The notes beneath the pieces were generated by a model. It ran no database searches, had not been told where the DNA came from, and saw nothing but the letters and a program-made list of their open reading frames with translations. A stretch of 64,000 nt of DNA from Vigna angularis (Eukaryota; Streptophyta; Magnoliopsida; Fabales; Fabaceae): assembly GCF_016808095.1 (NCBI RefSeq), contig NC_068976.1, forward strand, positions 30,870,371-30,934,370, read 5' to 3'. This document shows, piece after piece, positions 48,018-60,239 of the stretch. A program made the translations under genes and the position numbers. Each line of letters starts with the position of its first letter. The stretch's first letter is position 1.

Positions 48018-51000
48018 AATATGATTTTCAAACTTTATGACAAAATGAATAGAATACGGGTTAAGTTATGATTGAATTATGAAACAATTAAGAAACTTAT
48101 ATTTTCTTATATAAATATAGTATTTGTACGAAATAATCATAACTAAAATAAATATGTTGAAAATTATAGCACCAATAATACATTAATATTTTTGTTATTA
48201 AATAGATTGGGTAAATAATGAGAATTTATATTTATTGAATTTTGTTTTGTTGTTGTTGAGGTCACAAACAGATTGAAGCACCGTGGGCCTGACTGGAGTG
48301 GGCTCCATCAACATGGTGATTGCTTTTTGGCGCATCAGCGTTTAGCCATAGTAGATCCAGCTTCTGGGGATCAGCCTCTCTTCAACGAGGACAAATCCGT
48401 CATTGTCACGGTAGGCCATAACACACTCAGCAATAATACTTCTACACGTTACTCCCTTCATCTTATTTTCATTTTATCAATTTTTATTACCATGGTGGAA
48501 TTCATTCAATATACCATAAAACTGTAAAGAAAGTATATAAAGAAAGATAATGACCTAAGTATGAATTTTTTCATTCAAATAGCATAAATAGATTAAATAA
48601 TTGTATATTTTAATTTTGTTTGTTTCAAACTTTTAATATATTTTGATTCTAAACTTTAAAAATAAATAAATATAATATTTTCAATCCAACAAATAAATTA
48701 AAATAATTATATTTATTCATTTAATTTTGAGAACCATTTTGATTCTATTCAATTACGTGGGATCTATTATTAGTTTTCTATGTTATTTAACTATAATTCA
48801 ATAATGGATGTAAACCATTACTGAAACACAGGTAAATGGAGAGATTTACAACCATGAAGAACTCAGGAGACAGCTTCCTAATCACCAGTTCCGAACTGGA
48901 AGTGACTGTGATGTTATAGCACACTTGGTTAGTCATCTTTTTATTGGAATTCATTATCATGCTTTAATTTTAAAATTATTTCCATAAATTAAAACGCTTT
49001 CTAAAAACAAAATCATCAAGAATAAGCAATTTCATTAATGATTAATCTCTACTAAAAAAAATCTCTTTGATTATTTCTAGTAAACAAATTTCTTCTACTT
49101 TAGACGTTTTCTATTAGATTGAATTGAATATGATTCCTATTAATGATTACTCTGTTTTTAAAGATTTATACATAAGCATTTATTAATTTGGATTCCTTAA
49201 TTTTAATTTAATAATTAAGATTCACTTTGATTAAAATAATTACATAAAATTATACCGTGAAGATTAGTTGATGTCACGTCATGATATGTAAAGTAAGAGG
49301 AGGGTTTTGGTATGAAAACGACAAAAGCAAAAATGTTAGATTATTTAAAATATATACAAGTCACGTAGGTTTCTTAAGTTGAATATTTAAGTACTTTTTA
49401 ATCTTGATTATACTAATATAATTATGTGGTCAGAATTTAATGTTAACGGCGCAGTTATGCATGAAAAGTAAGATTATTTAACTTAATGAAAAGAGGTTTT
49501 TTTATGACCATTCCTTTCAATGATTGTAAGTTTTTGTGAGAAATTGAAGAAATCATGGTTGAATCATATGTAGTTCTTAACAAGTTAAAGTTATTGTTTT
49601 TATCTTTGGAACAGTACGAGGAACATGGAGAAGACTTTGTGGACATGCTGGATGGTATCTTCTCGTTTGTTCTTCTGGATACCCGTGACAACAGTTTTAT
49701 AGTGGCTCGAGATGCTATAGGGGTCACTTCCCTTTACATTGGTTGGGGATTAGATGGTAATGGTGTTATACTATGTCTCACTTTTGAACTGAACTCGTGC
49801 ATTTCTAGTTTCTCCTTGAATTTTGAGTTGAATACATGAAGAAGATGATACAAGTTTGGCATCTCTGTGTTCAGGCTCTGTTTGGATTTCGTCTGAAATG
49901 AAAGGCTTGAACGATGATTGTGAACATTTTGAGTGTTTTCCACCTGGTCACTTGTACTCGAGCAAAGAGAGAGGGTTTCGCCGATGGTACAATCCTCCTT
50001 GGTTCTCTGAGGCTATTCCATCTGCTCCTTACGACCCTCTAGCTTTGAGGCGTGCCTTTGAGCAGGTAAGATTCACAAAAAGTCTATAATCATGTTTGAA
50101 TAACTGGTGACGTGATGCAAGAATTATTGTTTGATAACTTTTTCACGAGTAAAGCTGACCAGTGAATGTGGTTTCAGGCTGTCATAAAAAGATTGATGAC
50201 TGATGTGCCTTTTGGTGTTCTACTTTCTGGAGGTTTGGACTCTTCATTGGTGGCATCCATCACTTCTCGCTACTTGGCTAACACGAAGGCTGCTGAACAG
50301 TGGGGATCAAAGTTACATTCTTTCTGTGTAGGACTTGAGGTGTACCATCTAAGCAAAATTATGAGTCACATTGCATATTTAACGTATGAAAACATTTCAT
50401 GTTTCATTAATCCTTTGTCATCTCGTGCTGAGTAGGGCTCACCAGATTTAAAGGCTGCAAAAGAGGTTGCTGACTATCTTGGCACTGTCCACCATGAGTT
50501 TCACTTCACTGTTCAGGTAACTTAGTACATGAAAAGGTTATTTTCACCTCACAATTTGAGGGCCCTTCGGTTTATAGATATAATGATTAGTGAATAATTT
50601 TTTGTGCAGGATGGAATAGATGCCATTGAGGATGTTATATACCATATTGAAACATATGATGTGACCACAATTAGAGCAAGCACGCCCATGTTTCTTATGT
50701 CTCGGAAGATTAAATCACTAGGTGTGAAATGGGTTATCACAGGAGAAGGATCAGATGAGATCTTTGGAGGGTATCTGTACTTCCACAAGGCACCCAACAA
50801 GGAGGAGTTTCACAGAGAAACATGCCGCAAGGTCATAGCTTTATCATGCTCATTGATTCACACAATATAAGGGTTTGAAGTACAATTTTTAACAGAATAA
50901 CAATAGTAATGTTTTTGTTATGCAGATCAAAGCACTCCACCAATATGACTGCTTGAGAGCAAATAAATCAACATTTGCTTGGGGTCTAGAAGCCCGAGTA

Positions 51001-51962
51001 CCGTTTTTGGACAAGGCGTTTATCGATGCTGCAATGAACATTGACCCCGAGTATAAAATGGTACAGGTTAAAAATGTGACTATGTTTGAAAAATCTGACA
51101 ATTTTATTAATCTGGTATACTGTTTTAATGCTTCAGATAAAAAGAGATGAAGGACGAATTGAGAAGTGGATTCTGAGGAGAGCCTTTGATGATGAAGAAC
51201 ATCCATATCTGCCAAAGGTACTATGTAATTTTCTGAAATGTGTATGTGTATGTGTATATATATATATGTACATACATATATATCTGCAAAATTGGTTGGT
51301 TAAACTAATATGTACACAATTATTTTGGTGCAGCACATATTATACAGGCAGAAAGAACAATTCAGTGATGGAGTTGGGTATAGTTGGATTGATGGCCTCA
51401 AGGCTCATGCTGCAAAACATGTATTGAATACATCCTGTTTTACATCAGCGTGTTCATGATTTTGCTTATTATAACTGGTTCTTGACATTTTTTTCCCTAG
51501 GTGACTGACAGAATGATGTTGAATGCTGGTAACATCTACCCCCACAACACCCCAATAACGAAGGAAGCATACTACTATAGAATGATCTTTGAGAGGTTTT
51601 TCCCTCAGGCAAGTTAATCAAACAACTCTGAATTAACAGCTCCCCAGAAGCTATTTTGACCATATAACTATCTCTGACGTATATTCAGTAAGAGGTAATT
51701 GAAATATGTGTTTGTTGGTTTGTTTGTGCAGAACTCAGCAAGGCTGACTGTTCCTGGAGGAGCAAGTGTTGCATGCAGCACAGCGAAAGCTGTTGAGTGG
51801 GATGCTGCTTGGTCTGGCAACCTTGACCCTTCTGGTAGAGCAGCACTTGGAGTGCACATCTCAGCTTATGACAAGCAGAACAATTTAGCCAACAAAGGTG
51901 TAGAAATTGAGAAGATTATACCTATGGATGCTGCTCCTCTTGGAGTTACCATCCAGGGCTAG
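46535..51962 (+). CDS. Asparagine synthetase (glutamine-hydrolysing), 13 exons, 584 aa
   Basis: Exons: 46535-46614, 48272-48410, 48832-48927, 49615-49756, 49875-50065, 50178-50339, 50436-50516, 50610-50831, 50926-51060, 51137-51217, 51334-51420, 51501-51608, 51732-51962. They join to 585 codons including TAG with no stop. The enzyme makes asparagine from aspartate, glutamine and ATP in the cytosol; asparagine is a main nitrogen transport compound in legumes. The N-terminal glutaminase has Met1-Cys2 (nucleophile after Met removal), RLAIVD at 50-55, NGE at 75-77 and D98. The synthetase domain has the ATP-pyrophosphatase loop SGGLDSS at 233-239 and GEGSDE at 342-347. Length fits plant class members (about 580-590). 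Introns 1 (AG|GCAATC) and 12 (CAG|GCAAGT) use GC donors; the others are GT-AG. The gene appears functional. It is an AS1/AS2-type paralogue; which one is not decided. Confidence 0.96.
47949..48014. repeat. AT microsatellite in intron 1 of asparagine synthetase
   Basis: (AT)n of about 66 bp. Confidence 0.97.
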
Positions 51963-52684
51963 TATATATCAAGCTCTGTGACTAAGAATAATTGGCGAGA
52001 ATGAAGATGATTAAGCTAAACACTATGAAAAAATCGCCTGCTGTGTGATTTCATCTTGGCAAAGCTTTATATATATGTATGTATATATATAAGGCTTTCT
52101 ACAAGAAGTGTTCAATGTAGTATTACCTTCAATTCTGTGATTTGAACTCTTAATAAGAGTGTTTCTTTTGTTAAATATAAATGCAAAATTCATTATCTCA
52201 TCAGTAGTGATGTTTTAATTAGATCCAATTGTTATTATATTTTCTAGTTTTACTTTTCGCAAATTTTAATCATGTTTCCTTTAAAGAATTACTAGTTTTC
52301 CCCTAAAAGTTTAAATGGACTCGAAATATTCTTTCTTATTTTTTTTTAAAGCTACAATAAAAAATATAAAATAAACTTTAAAACAGAGTTAAAGAAGATG
52401 ATTTGGGTGTTAGAATTATAATTTGACCTAATTATTCCCAAACCATATCAATCCACTTAAACAACACTAACCTAAAAACTAGACGAATAATTATTATTTG
52501 ATTAAAACCTTGAAATTAACTATCCTTATACATTAAGATTTAATTAGAGGAAAACATTAATCATAACATAATATATAATATATGCCAATGTTTTACATAT
52601 TTGTAATTTTTCTATTACAAAAATATAAATTTTGTACAATATTAAAAGTTTTCCATTAGAATGAAGAATTATCTCTCTTTCTCT

Positions 52685-52763
<79 letters not shown>

Positions 52764-53317
52764 GGATGTTAATATAAATTCAAATTTAAAAAATACTTTT
52801 TAATAATTTTTCAAACAACTTTTAGAGAACATATTTTTTATACTGGCCAACCATTTAAAAAAGACTTTTCAATAATTTTTCCAACAACTCTTATAGAATA
52901 TAAATTAAGTGAAGTCTTTATAAGCCTTAAATAATAAACAATACAACACTTAGGACTTATAATTGGAACTACAATCATACACTGAATCTCCTTTTTATCA
53001 ACTTGAATCAATTTTATATTTTTGATGATCAAAAGTTATTTTTGGAGAGTTATTAGGTAATTGAGTAATTTTCACAAAAACACTAATTCAATCATAATTA
53101 ATTCATCAAGAATATTAGTTCTTTATTGATGCACAAAAGATATATATACTCATTACTTAACTTTGGTGATACTGAGCAAGATTTAATTTCCAAGTGGCTT
53201 ATGAATATTTTAGTTCTTGATTAGTACTATCAAAATAGATTAGAATCGGGAGACCAACCGACCTATCACAGGTTCATATCGGATTAAGTTTGAAAAAAAT
53301 GTCATTTTTTTATACAC
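51963..53317. other. 3' region of asparagine synthetase and AT-rich spacer
   Basis: No exact AATAAA within 200 bp; AT-rich variants such as TTAATAAGAG (about 52150) may serve. An (AT)n run of about 62 bp lies at 52699-52760. No gene is seen. Confidence 0.5.
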
Positions 53318-53326
53318 GCCAATTTT

Positions 53327-54103
53327 GAGTGATGCTCCCTCCACCACCCCATATTCTCCCTACACCTCTCAATTTTTTTTTTAAATTCCAAATTTACTCT
53401 TTCTACTTTTTACTTTTTACTTTTACCAATTTTACTTTTTATTTTTTAAAACTCTAATCTCAATTCTCTCTCACTTTCACTTTTCCTTTCACTCTCAGCA
53501 GCAAGCCCCCACCCCCCTTACCCCTTCCTACTGTTAATTTCTCTCTTTCTCTTAATTTTCACTTTCGTTGTTAACACAACATTTTCCATTTCCTTTCAAA
53601 TTTCGTGAGATTCACCGAACATCCAGTGGTCATTGAAGAGAAGTTCAGCTCCTGCGGCCTAAACGGTTTGGTTTACAATGGCAAGGGTTATATCCTGATG
53701 GTTTAGAGTTTCAAGTTTAAGCATAGATTTTCAAGTTTGGTTATTTAAAGACGAGGAAGTGGGAAAGAAATATTTAGCAGATTATATTATGGAATCATTA
53801 TACTTCAAAACTCATCAGAAGTTATAAATGTTTTAAATTTATACCATGCAAAATTTGCTTTTTCTGTAAAATTTTGTGTTAACAGAAGTGGAAATTAAGA
53901 GAAAGAGAGAAAGTGACAATAGGGGGTGGAGGTTTGCTGCTGAGAGTGAAAGGGAAAGTGAAAGTGAGAGGGGATTGAGATTAGGGTTTTAAAAAATTAA
54001 AAGTAAAATTGGTAAAAGTAAAAAGTAAAAAAGGTAAATTTAGAATTTAAAAAAAAACGAAGAGGTGTAGGGAGAAGATGGGGTGGTGGAGGGAGCACCA
54101 CTC
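53327..54103. mobile_element. Foldback MULE, non-autonomous, 777 bp
   Basis: Arms of about 190 bp are inverted complements. The left starts GAGTGATGCTCCCTCCACCA; the right, reversed, starts GAGTGGTGCTCCCTCCACCA. A perfect 9-bp duplication GCCAATTTT flanks it (53318-53326 and 54104-54112). Long TIRs and a 9-bp duplication indicate a Mutator-like element. The middle (about 53560-53920) has no coding similarity I can name. Confidence 0.88.
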
Positions 54104-54558
54104 GCCAATTTTAACCTGATCTACTTAGAACCTGGCTCACCACGGGTTGGCTCACAAATTTAGAGTGATCTACTTAGAACCTTGCAAATTTTAGAGTGAA
54201 ATTTATTTGAGAAAAAAAAATTGTAATTAAGTGAGCTAGTTAGCCAACCTGTTTAACCCACAGCCCCTGGTGGGTTGGGTTGGATTTGAATTTTTTTGGC
54301 TTGCAAATAAATGACTCGAGTTTAAGTGACCAACCTGTGGTGGGTCGGACCAGGTTACCCGTTTTGACAACACTATTATGGATGTTGTTCTCACCTATCT
54401 ACATATTCATCTACTTGGTAAATACTTCCTTAGACTCTACTATGGGCTCTACCATTTATCTTGTTGTTAAGATAAGAGTGTCTAATAATATGGGTTTTAA
54501 AATTTAACAAACAATGTTTAATGAAATACTATTTTGTTTGTTGTGCTGTGTTCTTTCT

Positions 54559-55163
54559 GTTAGGTTACTTTATACGAGTAACCTAAATCTATGCTCTCTT
54601 CTCACTCAAACACTAGAACAATAGAAATGAAAGTATGTATGTATGTATTATTGATTCTGTAAGGTATAGAAAATTACAAGTGTAATCTCCCCCAAGGAAG
54701 CCTATCTTTCTCCATTGGCAAATATGCCCAGTCTATACTCAAAAGAAATAACCTCCCCAATTAGAGTTATAGGAAGACTATTTATAGTGTCTCATTCTCG
54801 CGCCCTAACCTCTTTGCTAACATGACCTGCTTCTACTAATTATCGTTCGGTACTAGGGTATACACCGTTCAGCCTTTGATCCCATCCTCCTTTAATTTAC
54901 CGTTCGGTACACCTCCTTCCTTCTGGATACTGTTCGGTCTATACTTCTCTTCTTCCTTCTGTCTGTCGTTCGGTATGTACTTCCCCCTGCCTTATCGTGA
55001 TACTGTTCGGTCTACTTCTCCTCTCTTACACCGTTCGTCCTAGTTTCTCCTCTCTTACCCCGTTCGGCCTAGCTTCCCCCTTGTCTTACCGTTCGGACTG
55101 TTCGGCCTAGCTTCCCTCCTTCCTTCTTGCTACCGTTCGGTCTTCCTCTTTTATTCCTAACAT
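54559..55163 (-). repeat. LTR of a Ty3-type element, minus strand
   Basis: Runs from TGTTAGG at 54559 to CCTAACA at 55163, with TG/CA ends. About eleven copies of a (C/T)(C)GTTCGG(T/C) phrase cluster at 54845-55140. Part of the same LTR end recurs at 55437-55467. The target duplication is unclear. Confidence 0.55.
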
Positions 55164-55467
55164 TACTCTACCCCTCAAAATCAACTTTGTCCTCAAGGTT
55201 GAAGTCAGGGAACTGTTATTTGATGTAATGTTCCTCTTCCTAGATGGCGCCCTCCAATTCAGGTATGGAGACTTGGGTGGTGGCAAATCATCCTCCATTG
55301 TCTTCCATTTTTCCTGGATTCTATGTACTTCCAACATTCTGCTCCTCAAACCCTCCACCGATGTCTTCCATTGTTCCTGCTCAATCTTCATGCTCAGCTA
55401 TCCCCAATCTCCTTTAATTTCTCGCAAGGGTGCCACTGTTCGGTCTTCCTCTTTTATTCCTAACAGT
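55164..55467 (-). pseudogene. Collapsed interior of the Ty3-type element (gag start fused to pol end)
   Basis: On the minus strand an ATG at 55391 opens MKIEQEQWKTSVEGLRSRML, followed by EVHRIQEKWK, a predicted coiled coil like the N-terminus of a plant Ty3 gag. Near 55205-55180 the DNA contains the complement of TTCAACCTTGAGGACAAAGT, the usual pol C-terminus (FNLEDKV) read in another frame, just before the LTR. Everything between, including protease, reverse transcriptase, RNase H and integrase, is missing. The element collapsed from more than 4 kb to 0.3 kb, and the second LTR remains as only about 30 bp. Confidence 0.5.
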
Positions 55468-56002
55468 TTCTTTCAAATGTTCTCCATTAGATCAAAAGAA
55501 CATAAGAGATAGGAAGACATTTTAATATTTTCTATAGGCAATTTCTAATTTAGCTAAGGTATTTCTATTTAAAAAGAAAAAGGAGAACGCAAGCTATCGA
55601 CTTTTTGCAATAATCTAGGATAGGGTTAATATTTATGCATATAGATAAACTAAGAACAACTAAAATTAAATAAAAGTTATACAAATGTCATAAACACCAA
55701 ATGATAACCACGTAAATCCTTTTACACATAAGATGTCATTCACGCTCTACAACTTCCATTTTGTTGCACACTATAAAGCTGAAAATCATTCATTAACACC
55801 TTTGGTAGAATTTATACAATAATCTTATAATTCACACTTTACATTTATATAACAACAGAGAAACTTGTTCATTTCCTTAACATATATAACTTCACAATTG
55901 CAACGAGTTGCGATCATGCAACCCTCTAACCATGCATCACCTACTGAAGATAATACAATGAGTGAACATATGAACATGTTAATTAAGCAGTATAAACCAA
56001 AT
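55468..56002. other. Spacer, 3' region of the TBL gene
   Basis: AT-rich. It contains the probable 3' untranslated region of the minus-strand TBL gene; no other feature is seen. Confidence 0.5.
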
Positions 56003-59000
56003 TTAGTGGAACAATGCAGTAGAGAATAGTTCATTCCAAGTATCAGGTAGTCCTGGAAGACACCAATGGCTGCAATCAGCTCTGTTTGGGTTAGCCCTCT
56101 TCTGAGGACTTAATTCACCACTGTAAACTGAAGGGTGACCATCCTTCCTTAATGCTGATAACATTGTGATGTCCAAAAGATATGCAGGGTTTCTCATTTC
56201 TCTTACAACCATATCCACAACCCTCTTCTGCTCAGGGTATGCTCCAGGGTATGTTGTGCTCCTAATTGGGGCAGTTTCACCATAACAATTCTTTGTTGCC
56301 ATCACAGTTGTTCCACCCACATTCCATTCGGTTGGGCTGTATATTATTACCATCTAGTTAACTTGTGTTCAACTTTGTCATACAAAACTTTGAGACAAAC
56401 ATAAACCAAGTAATCAAAACATATTGCATTGACACCAGTGATTTCTTTGAAATTTATCTGAGATCTATGTATGTTTCTTTCTATCAGTAGCTTTCTTAAT
56501 TGTATGAAATGATACATCAGACTGAGAAGAGGGATATACCTGTCACTTGTTATCTAAAAAACACATTACACTTTATACCCTTGTAAGAGGCAAGTATGAT
56601 CTTACAAAAGACAAGAATATCATGTAAGTTTCAAAAATGAAAACATGTCATCCAGTTTAGTATGCAAAATTGTTAATGAACTCAAAAACACAAATCACTG
56701 TTTTGCCTTTTACTGTATTTAGCAGTCCTTAAAAATGTCAAAGATTAAATGGTTAATGCTACTAAAGTTAGTTGGAACATGTGGTGGCAATGAAGTCATC
56801 CACATATGAACAATGGACATCTCCATGTGCTATGCCACAGCCTTGCCCCATCAGATTGTATAGCACATTTATGTTGGCCCATATTAAATGTATGTTATTT
56901 GAAACTGTTTACTTGGGATATTTAATGATCACGAGATATTGTGGTTTTCTACTATGGGAAAATGCAAGATACAATCTTTTGAGAGACCAAAACACAATCA
57001 TGTGTGACATGTACTGATAAAAATAATGACCTCATTGGGGAGAAAAAGAAGTATAAGCTTTTGTTGAACTATTTTCATGTGTATGGATATTATTAATGGG
57101 ATGTGTATCATGTATGCTTTATTTCACCGACACTTTTTTTTCTACCAGGACATGAAACACGGTGATCCTGCAGAACCAGCAGAAGCAAACTTTTCAAAAT
57201 CTGACAGCGTTGTTGTGGTAAGGCAATGAAAGAGCCAATTGCAAACTCATGTGATCATGAATGACTTTGAGGCCCGACAAAAGAACCTTTGCATGGTTTG
57301 GATAACCTGGATTATGATATAAATGAAATAATATCGGAGCTAATAAGACTGCTATTTAAGTCTGGTGTCATAATACTGTTAGCAGAAAAACTGTGGATAG
57401 GCAATAAAAGAGCCAATTGCAAACTCATGTGACAATGAATGACTGAGGCCCCAAGAAAAGTACCTCTGCATAATTTGGATAAACTAGACTTGATGAAAAG
57501 GAAATAATGGAGCAACCAACACTGCCATTTAAGTTTTGTTATCATGATATTTTCAGATGAATGTTAGCAGACAAACTTTGTAGTGCTGACAATAAAGACT
57601 TTGTGAGTGTACAAACTTGTGATTGAGGAATACAGAAACTCTGAGAACAGAGCAAAGCGCATCATGATTTACTTAACAATATGAAACATTAAGGGACTAA
57701 GACAATGGTAATTTTGTGAATTACTGCTATATAGTCAGTTATTATAAGATTGTAAATAGTTTACTTTTTGGTATCAAATATATTTTAGTTCCTGTTATGA
57801 AAAAAGTGCAATTTAAATCTCAACCTGTGACAGAGACAGCACCTACAAGACCACAAATTTCAACTTCAAGACAGACAGAAAACTCAACTTGCAAAAACTT
57901 TTCGACCGAAAACCACTAGCAATAATCTATGTGCAAGCTGTCAAGGACTGGTCAAAGAAGGGTCCCACTTTCATCTTTTAATACAAATATACAATCCATC
58001 CGATAAAATGAAAATGCAGTTGGACTAGAGGGGAAAGATTGAAATTTTGTTTCATGTTTCTGATTAATGATCAATCTTCAATAATTTAACTTTATTAGTT
58101 ATTATGCTTCATGTGTATGAAATCAGATACTCAGGTACACTGTTTCAACAAAATAATGCAAGAGAGAGAAAGCAGTAAATATAATATATAGTGAAAGATG
58201 AAGGGTCCGTACTTGTAGTGTGTGGGAGAAATTGATTGAAAGAACACCCTGGTTTTGCTTCTATCAATGTTAGTGTCCACCCAATTAGCCCATGTTTTCA
58301 TACCCATTTCCAAAGCTGCCAAGCGATCCATATCTGGGTAGAACTTGCCTCTTAATTCAACATAATCCCACCTGCAAGATTGCATTGCTAACATTTCTGT
58401 TAACCATTAACTGAAGAACTTCTAAGCATTTTAGCATAAAATAATTTATACAATCAATTACAAGAAATAAATAACTATTATAAAAATCAATATACTTGTT
58501 ATTTAATTTTATTTTTTAATATTTTCTTGAATAAAATTACAAAAGGGCCTACCCTTTAAGAGAACCTTGATGAGTCCACCAATGGCCTGTGTTGAAAGAC
58601 AGCACATCAGCATTCCTCCATGCGTTACCATTCCCATCTACCTTATCCAGCTTTAGAATTCTGTTTCCTTGGACCATACCCACCTCCACCAAATAAGGAG
58701 CTCTGTAAAATGAAATGCTCACACCATAATCCTGCATATGCCATATCAAACCCAATTTGGACCGTTTCTCAGAAATGCATTTTTACTCTGCATTGTCTAT
58801 ATATGATTCTAACTTGTAAGGGTAAAGAATGAAGATGATGTGGCTGCAGTTTGCATCCACTTGACAAATTTAATGCCATGTAAACACTCCGGGTCCCCTC
58901 ATAAAGGGATTTTTGCATAGAAAGCTACATCCTTGTTTTAATTGACACTTTCTCACAAACACCTTTTCAGCACATTATTTGTCCTATTACAAATATATGA

Positions 59001-60155
59001 ATATGACCCTAGCCACCATTATTTTTAGTGAAACTTAACAAAGTGGGAAAAACAAAACTATTTACTGCTGGCAAAAGTTTGTTGTTCTTACCTCTTATTG
59101 TCCTACCAAAACCTGAATCTTATCCACAAAAAAACTGTGTATGCGCCTTATCACCAAAAGAGTTTTGTTTCTGTAAACTTCTTTTATAAATTAAAATTAA
59201 CATAAATATAACATAAAATCAGCCTTTAGACAGGTTAAACCAGATAGTCTTACCATAAGTAGGACTGCATATTTAATTCATTTTATGCTTTTATTTATTC
59301 TTCAGGAAGTATTTGTAGCCAAACATGACCTAAATCTTCCAACGAATGGAAGTGTCAAGTATTGCCACGATTTCTCACTCCTTTACTGCTCAGAAAAAAA
59401 AAATGTTTTGACTCACCAAGAATCTGAAGACTGAGAGAGGATCTCCTGTGACCAATTTTGTGTGTGTCCGAGGTGCTGCAGCAGCTAGCATACAAATCAA
59501 AGACTGCCATTGGTTCCTTCCCAACGAATCACCAACAAACATCACGGTTTTGCCTTTCATTTTCAGCAGAAACTCAACCCCATTGAACCTAACATGGCAT
59601 ATTAATGCCACAAAACCATTCAAATCAAGCTTAACATACAAACAATACATATTTTATACGCAACTTAATGAAATGCAGTTAAATCAGAGAACACAACACT
59701 ACTATATGAATGACGTGATAGCATTGGACTATGTTAAAACCAAAACTTCAGAAACATTGACAAATAATACTAGGATAGAACCCATTTCACTTTTCGTGAT
59801 GTTGTGTTCAGTACTGGTGTTTGTACCTTGGTAGCTCGCAGTTGAGAGGCTTCCAACGGTATCTGAGGTAACCAGAATCAGGGCGACCATACATTTGGCA
59901 ATTGAATTCTGGGTCTATGATTGGGCAGCTAGAAGAATGGTAAAGAGGGTATGTTTCAGTTTCATCAAGGACCCAAGCACCCACGAACAATGAACAAGTG
60001 CTTTGGTTGGTTTGAACCAATGGTTTCTGGTGGCTGACATGGTCATGAAGCACAGCCGAAGAAGCTAAATGGCATTGAAGGGAAACAACAAGGACAAGAA
60101 GAGACAAGAAGGAGACCAAAAGAGCACAAGAGTTTTGAGAGCCAAGAAGGGCCAT
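56003..60155 (-). CDS. Trichome birefringence-like (TBL/PMR5-type) protein, 5 exons, 390 aa
   Basis: Minus-strand exons: 60155-59827, 59588-59417, 58731-58553, 58371-58213, 56336-56003. They join to 391 codons including TAA, all introns GT-AG. Residues 8-33 form a hydrophobic signal anchor, so the protein is probably a type II Golgi membrane or secreted protein. Residues 53-111 are the PMR5 N-terminal domain ([33 protein letters not shown]), with Cys54, 77, 86 and 106. The catalytic esterase-like domain has GDS at 129-131 ([10 protein letters not shown]) and the D-C-S-H motif at 367-370 ([17 protein letters not shown]). The TBL family acts mostly as wall polysaccharide O-acetyltransferases. 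Overall it looks closest to the TBL37/38 group, whose substrate I cannot infer. The ATG at 60155 fits the signal anchor; an upstream in-frame ATG (60329) would add an unlikely basic leader. Length is usual and all key residues are present. Confidence 0.93.
57149..57217 (+). other. Exon-like segment antisense inside TBL intron 4
   Basis: 69 bp with AG before and GTAAGG after, encoding [20 protein letters not shown] then VVV. It looks like a phase-0 exon on the strand opposite TBL. The parent gene is unknown and neighbouring exons were not found. Confidence 0.3.
57221..57580. repeat. Tandem duplication in TBL intron 4, about 178-bp period
   Basis: 57221-57398 and 57399-57580 share AAAGAGCCAATTGCAAACTC, ATGAATGACT and TTAGCAGA in the same order with moderate divergence. 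It begins right after the exon-like segment. Confidence 0.8.
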
Positions 60156-60222
60156 TGCATAGAGAGAACAGAAGAAAGCTGAAAGCAGAAAGGCACAAAC
60201 AAAAGTGGCAACTGCTTTCAAA

Positions 60223-60231
60223 TGTATATAG
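60223..60231 (-). promoter_or_regulatory. Putative TATA box of the TBL gene
   Basis: CTATATACA on the minus strand, about 70 bp upstream of the ATG at 60155, allowing a short 5' untranslated region of about 40 bases. Confidence 0.45.
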
Positions 60232-60239
60232 AAAAAAAG

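Noticed and set aside
53327..54103. MicroRNA precursor
   Set aside because: The hairpin arms are about 190 bp, begin at defined termini and are flanked by a 9-bp duplication, so a MULE explains them better.
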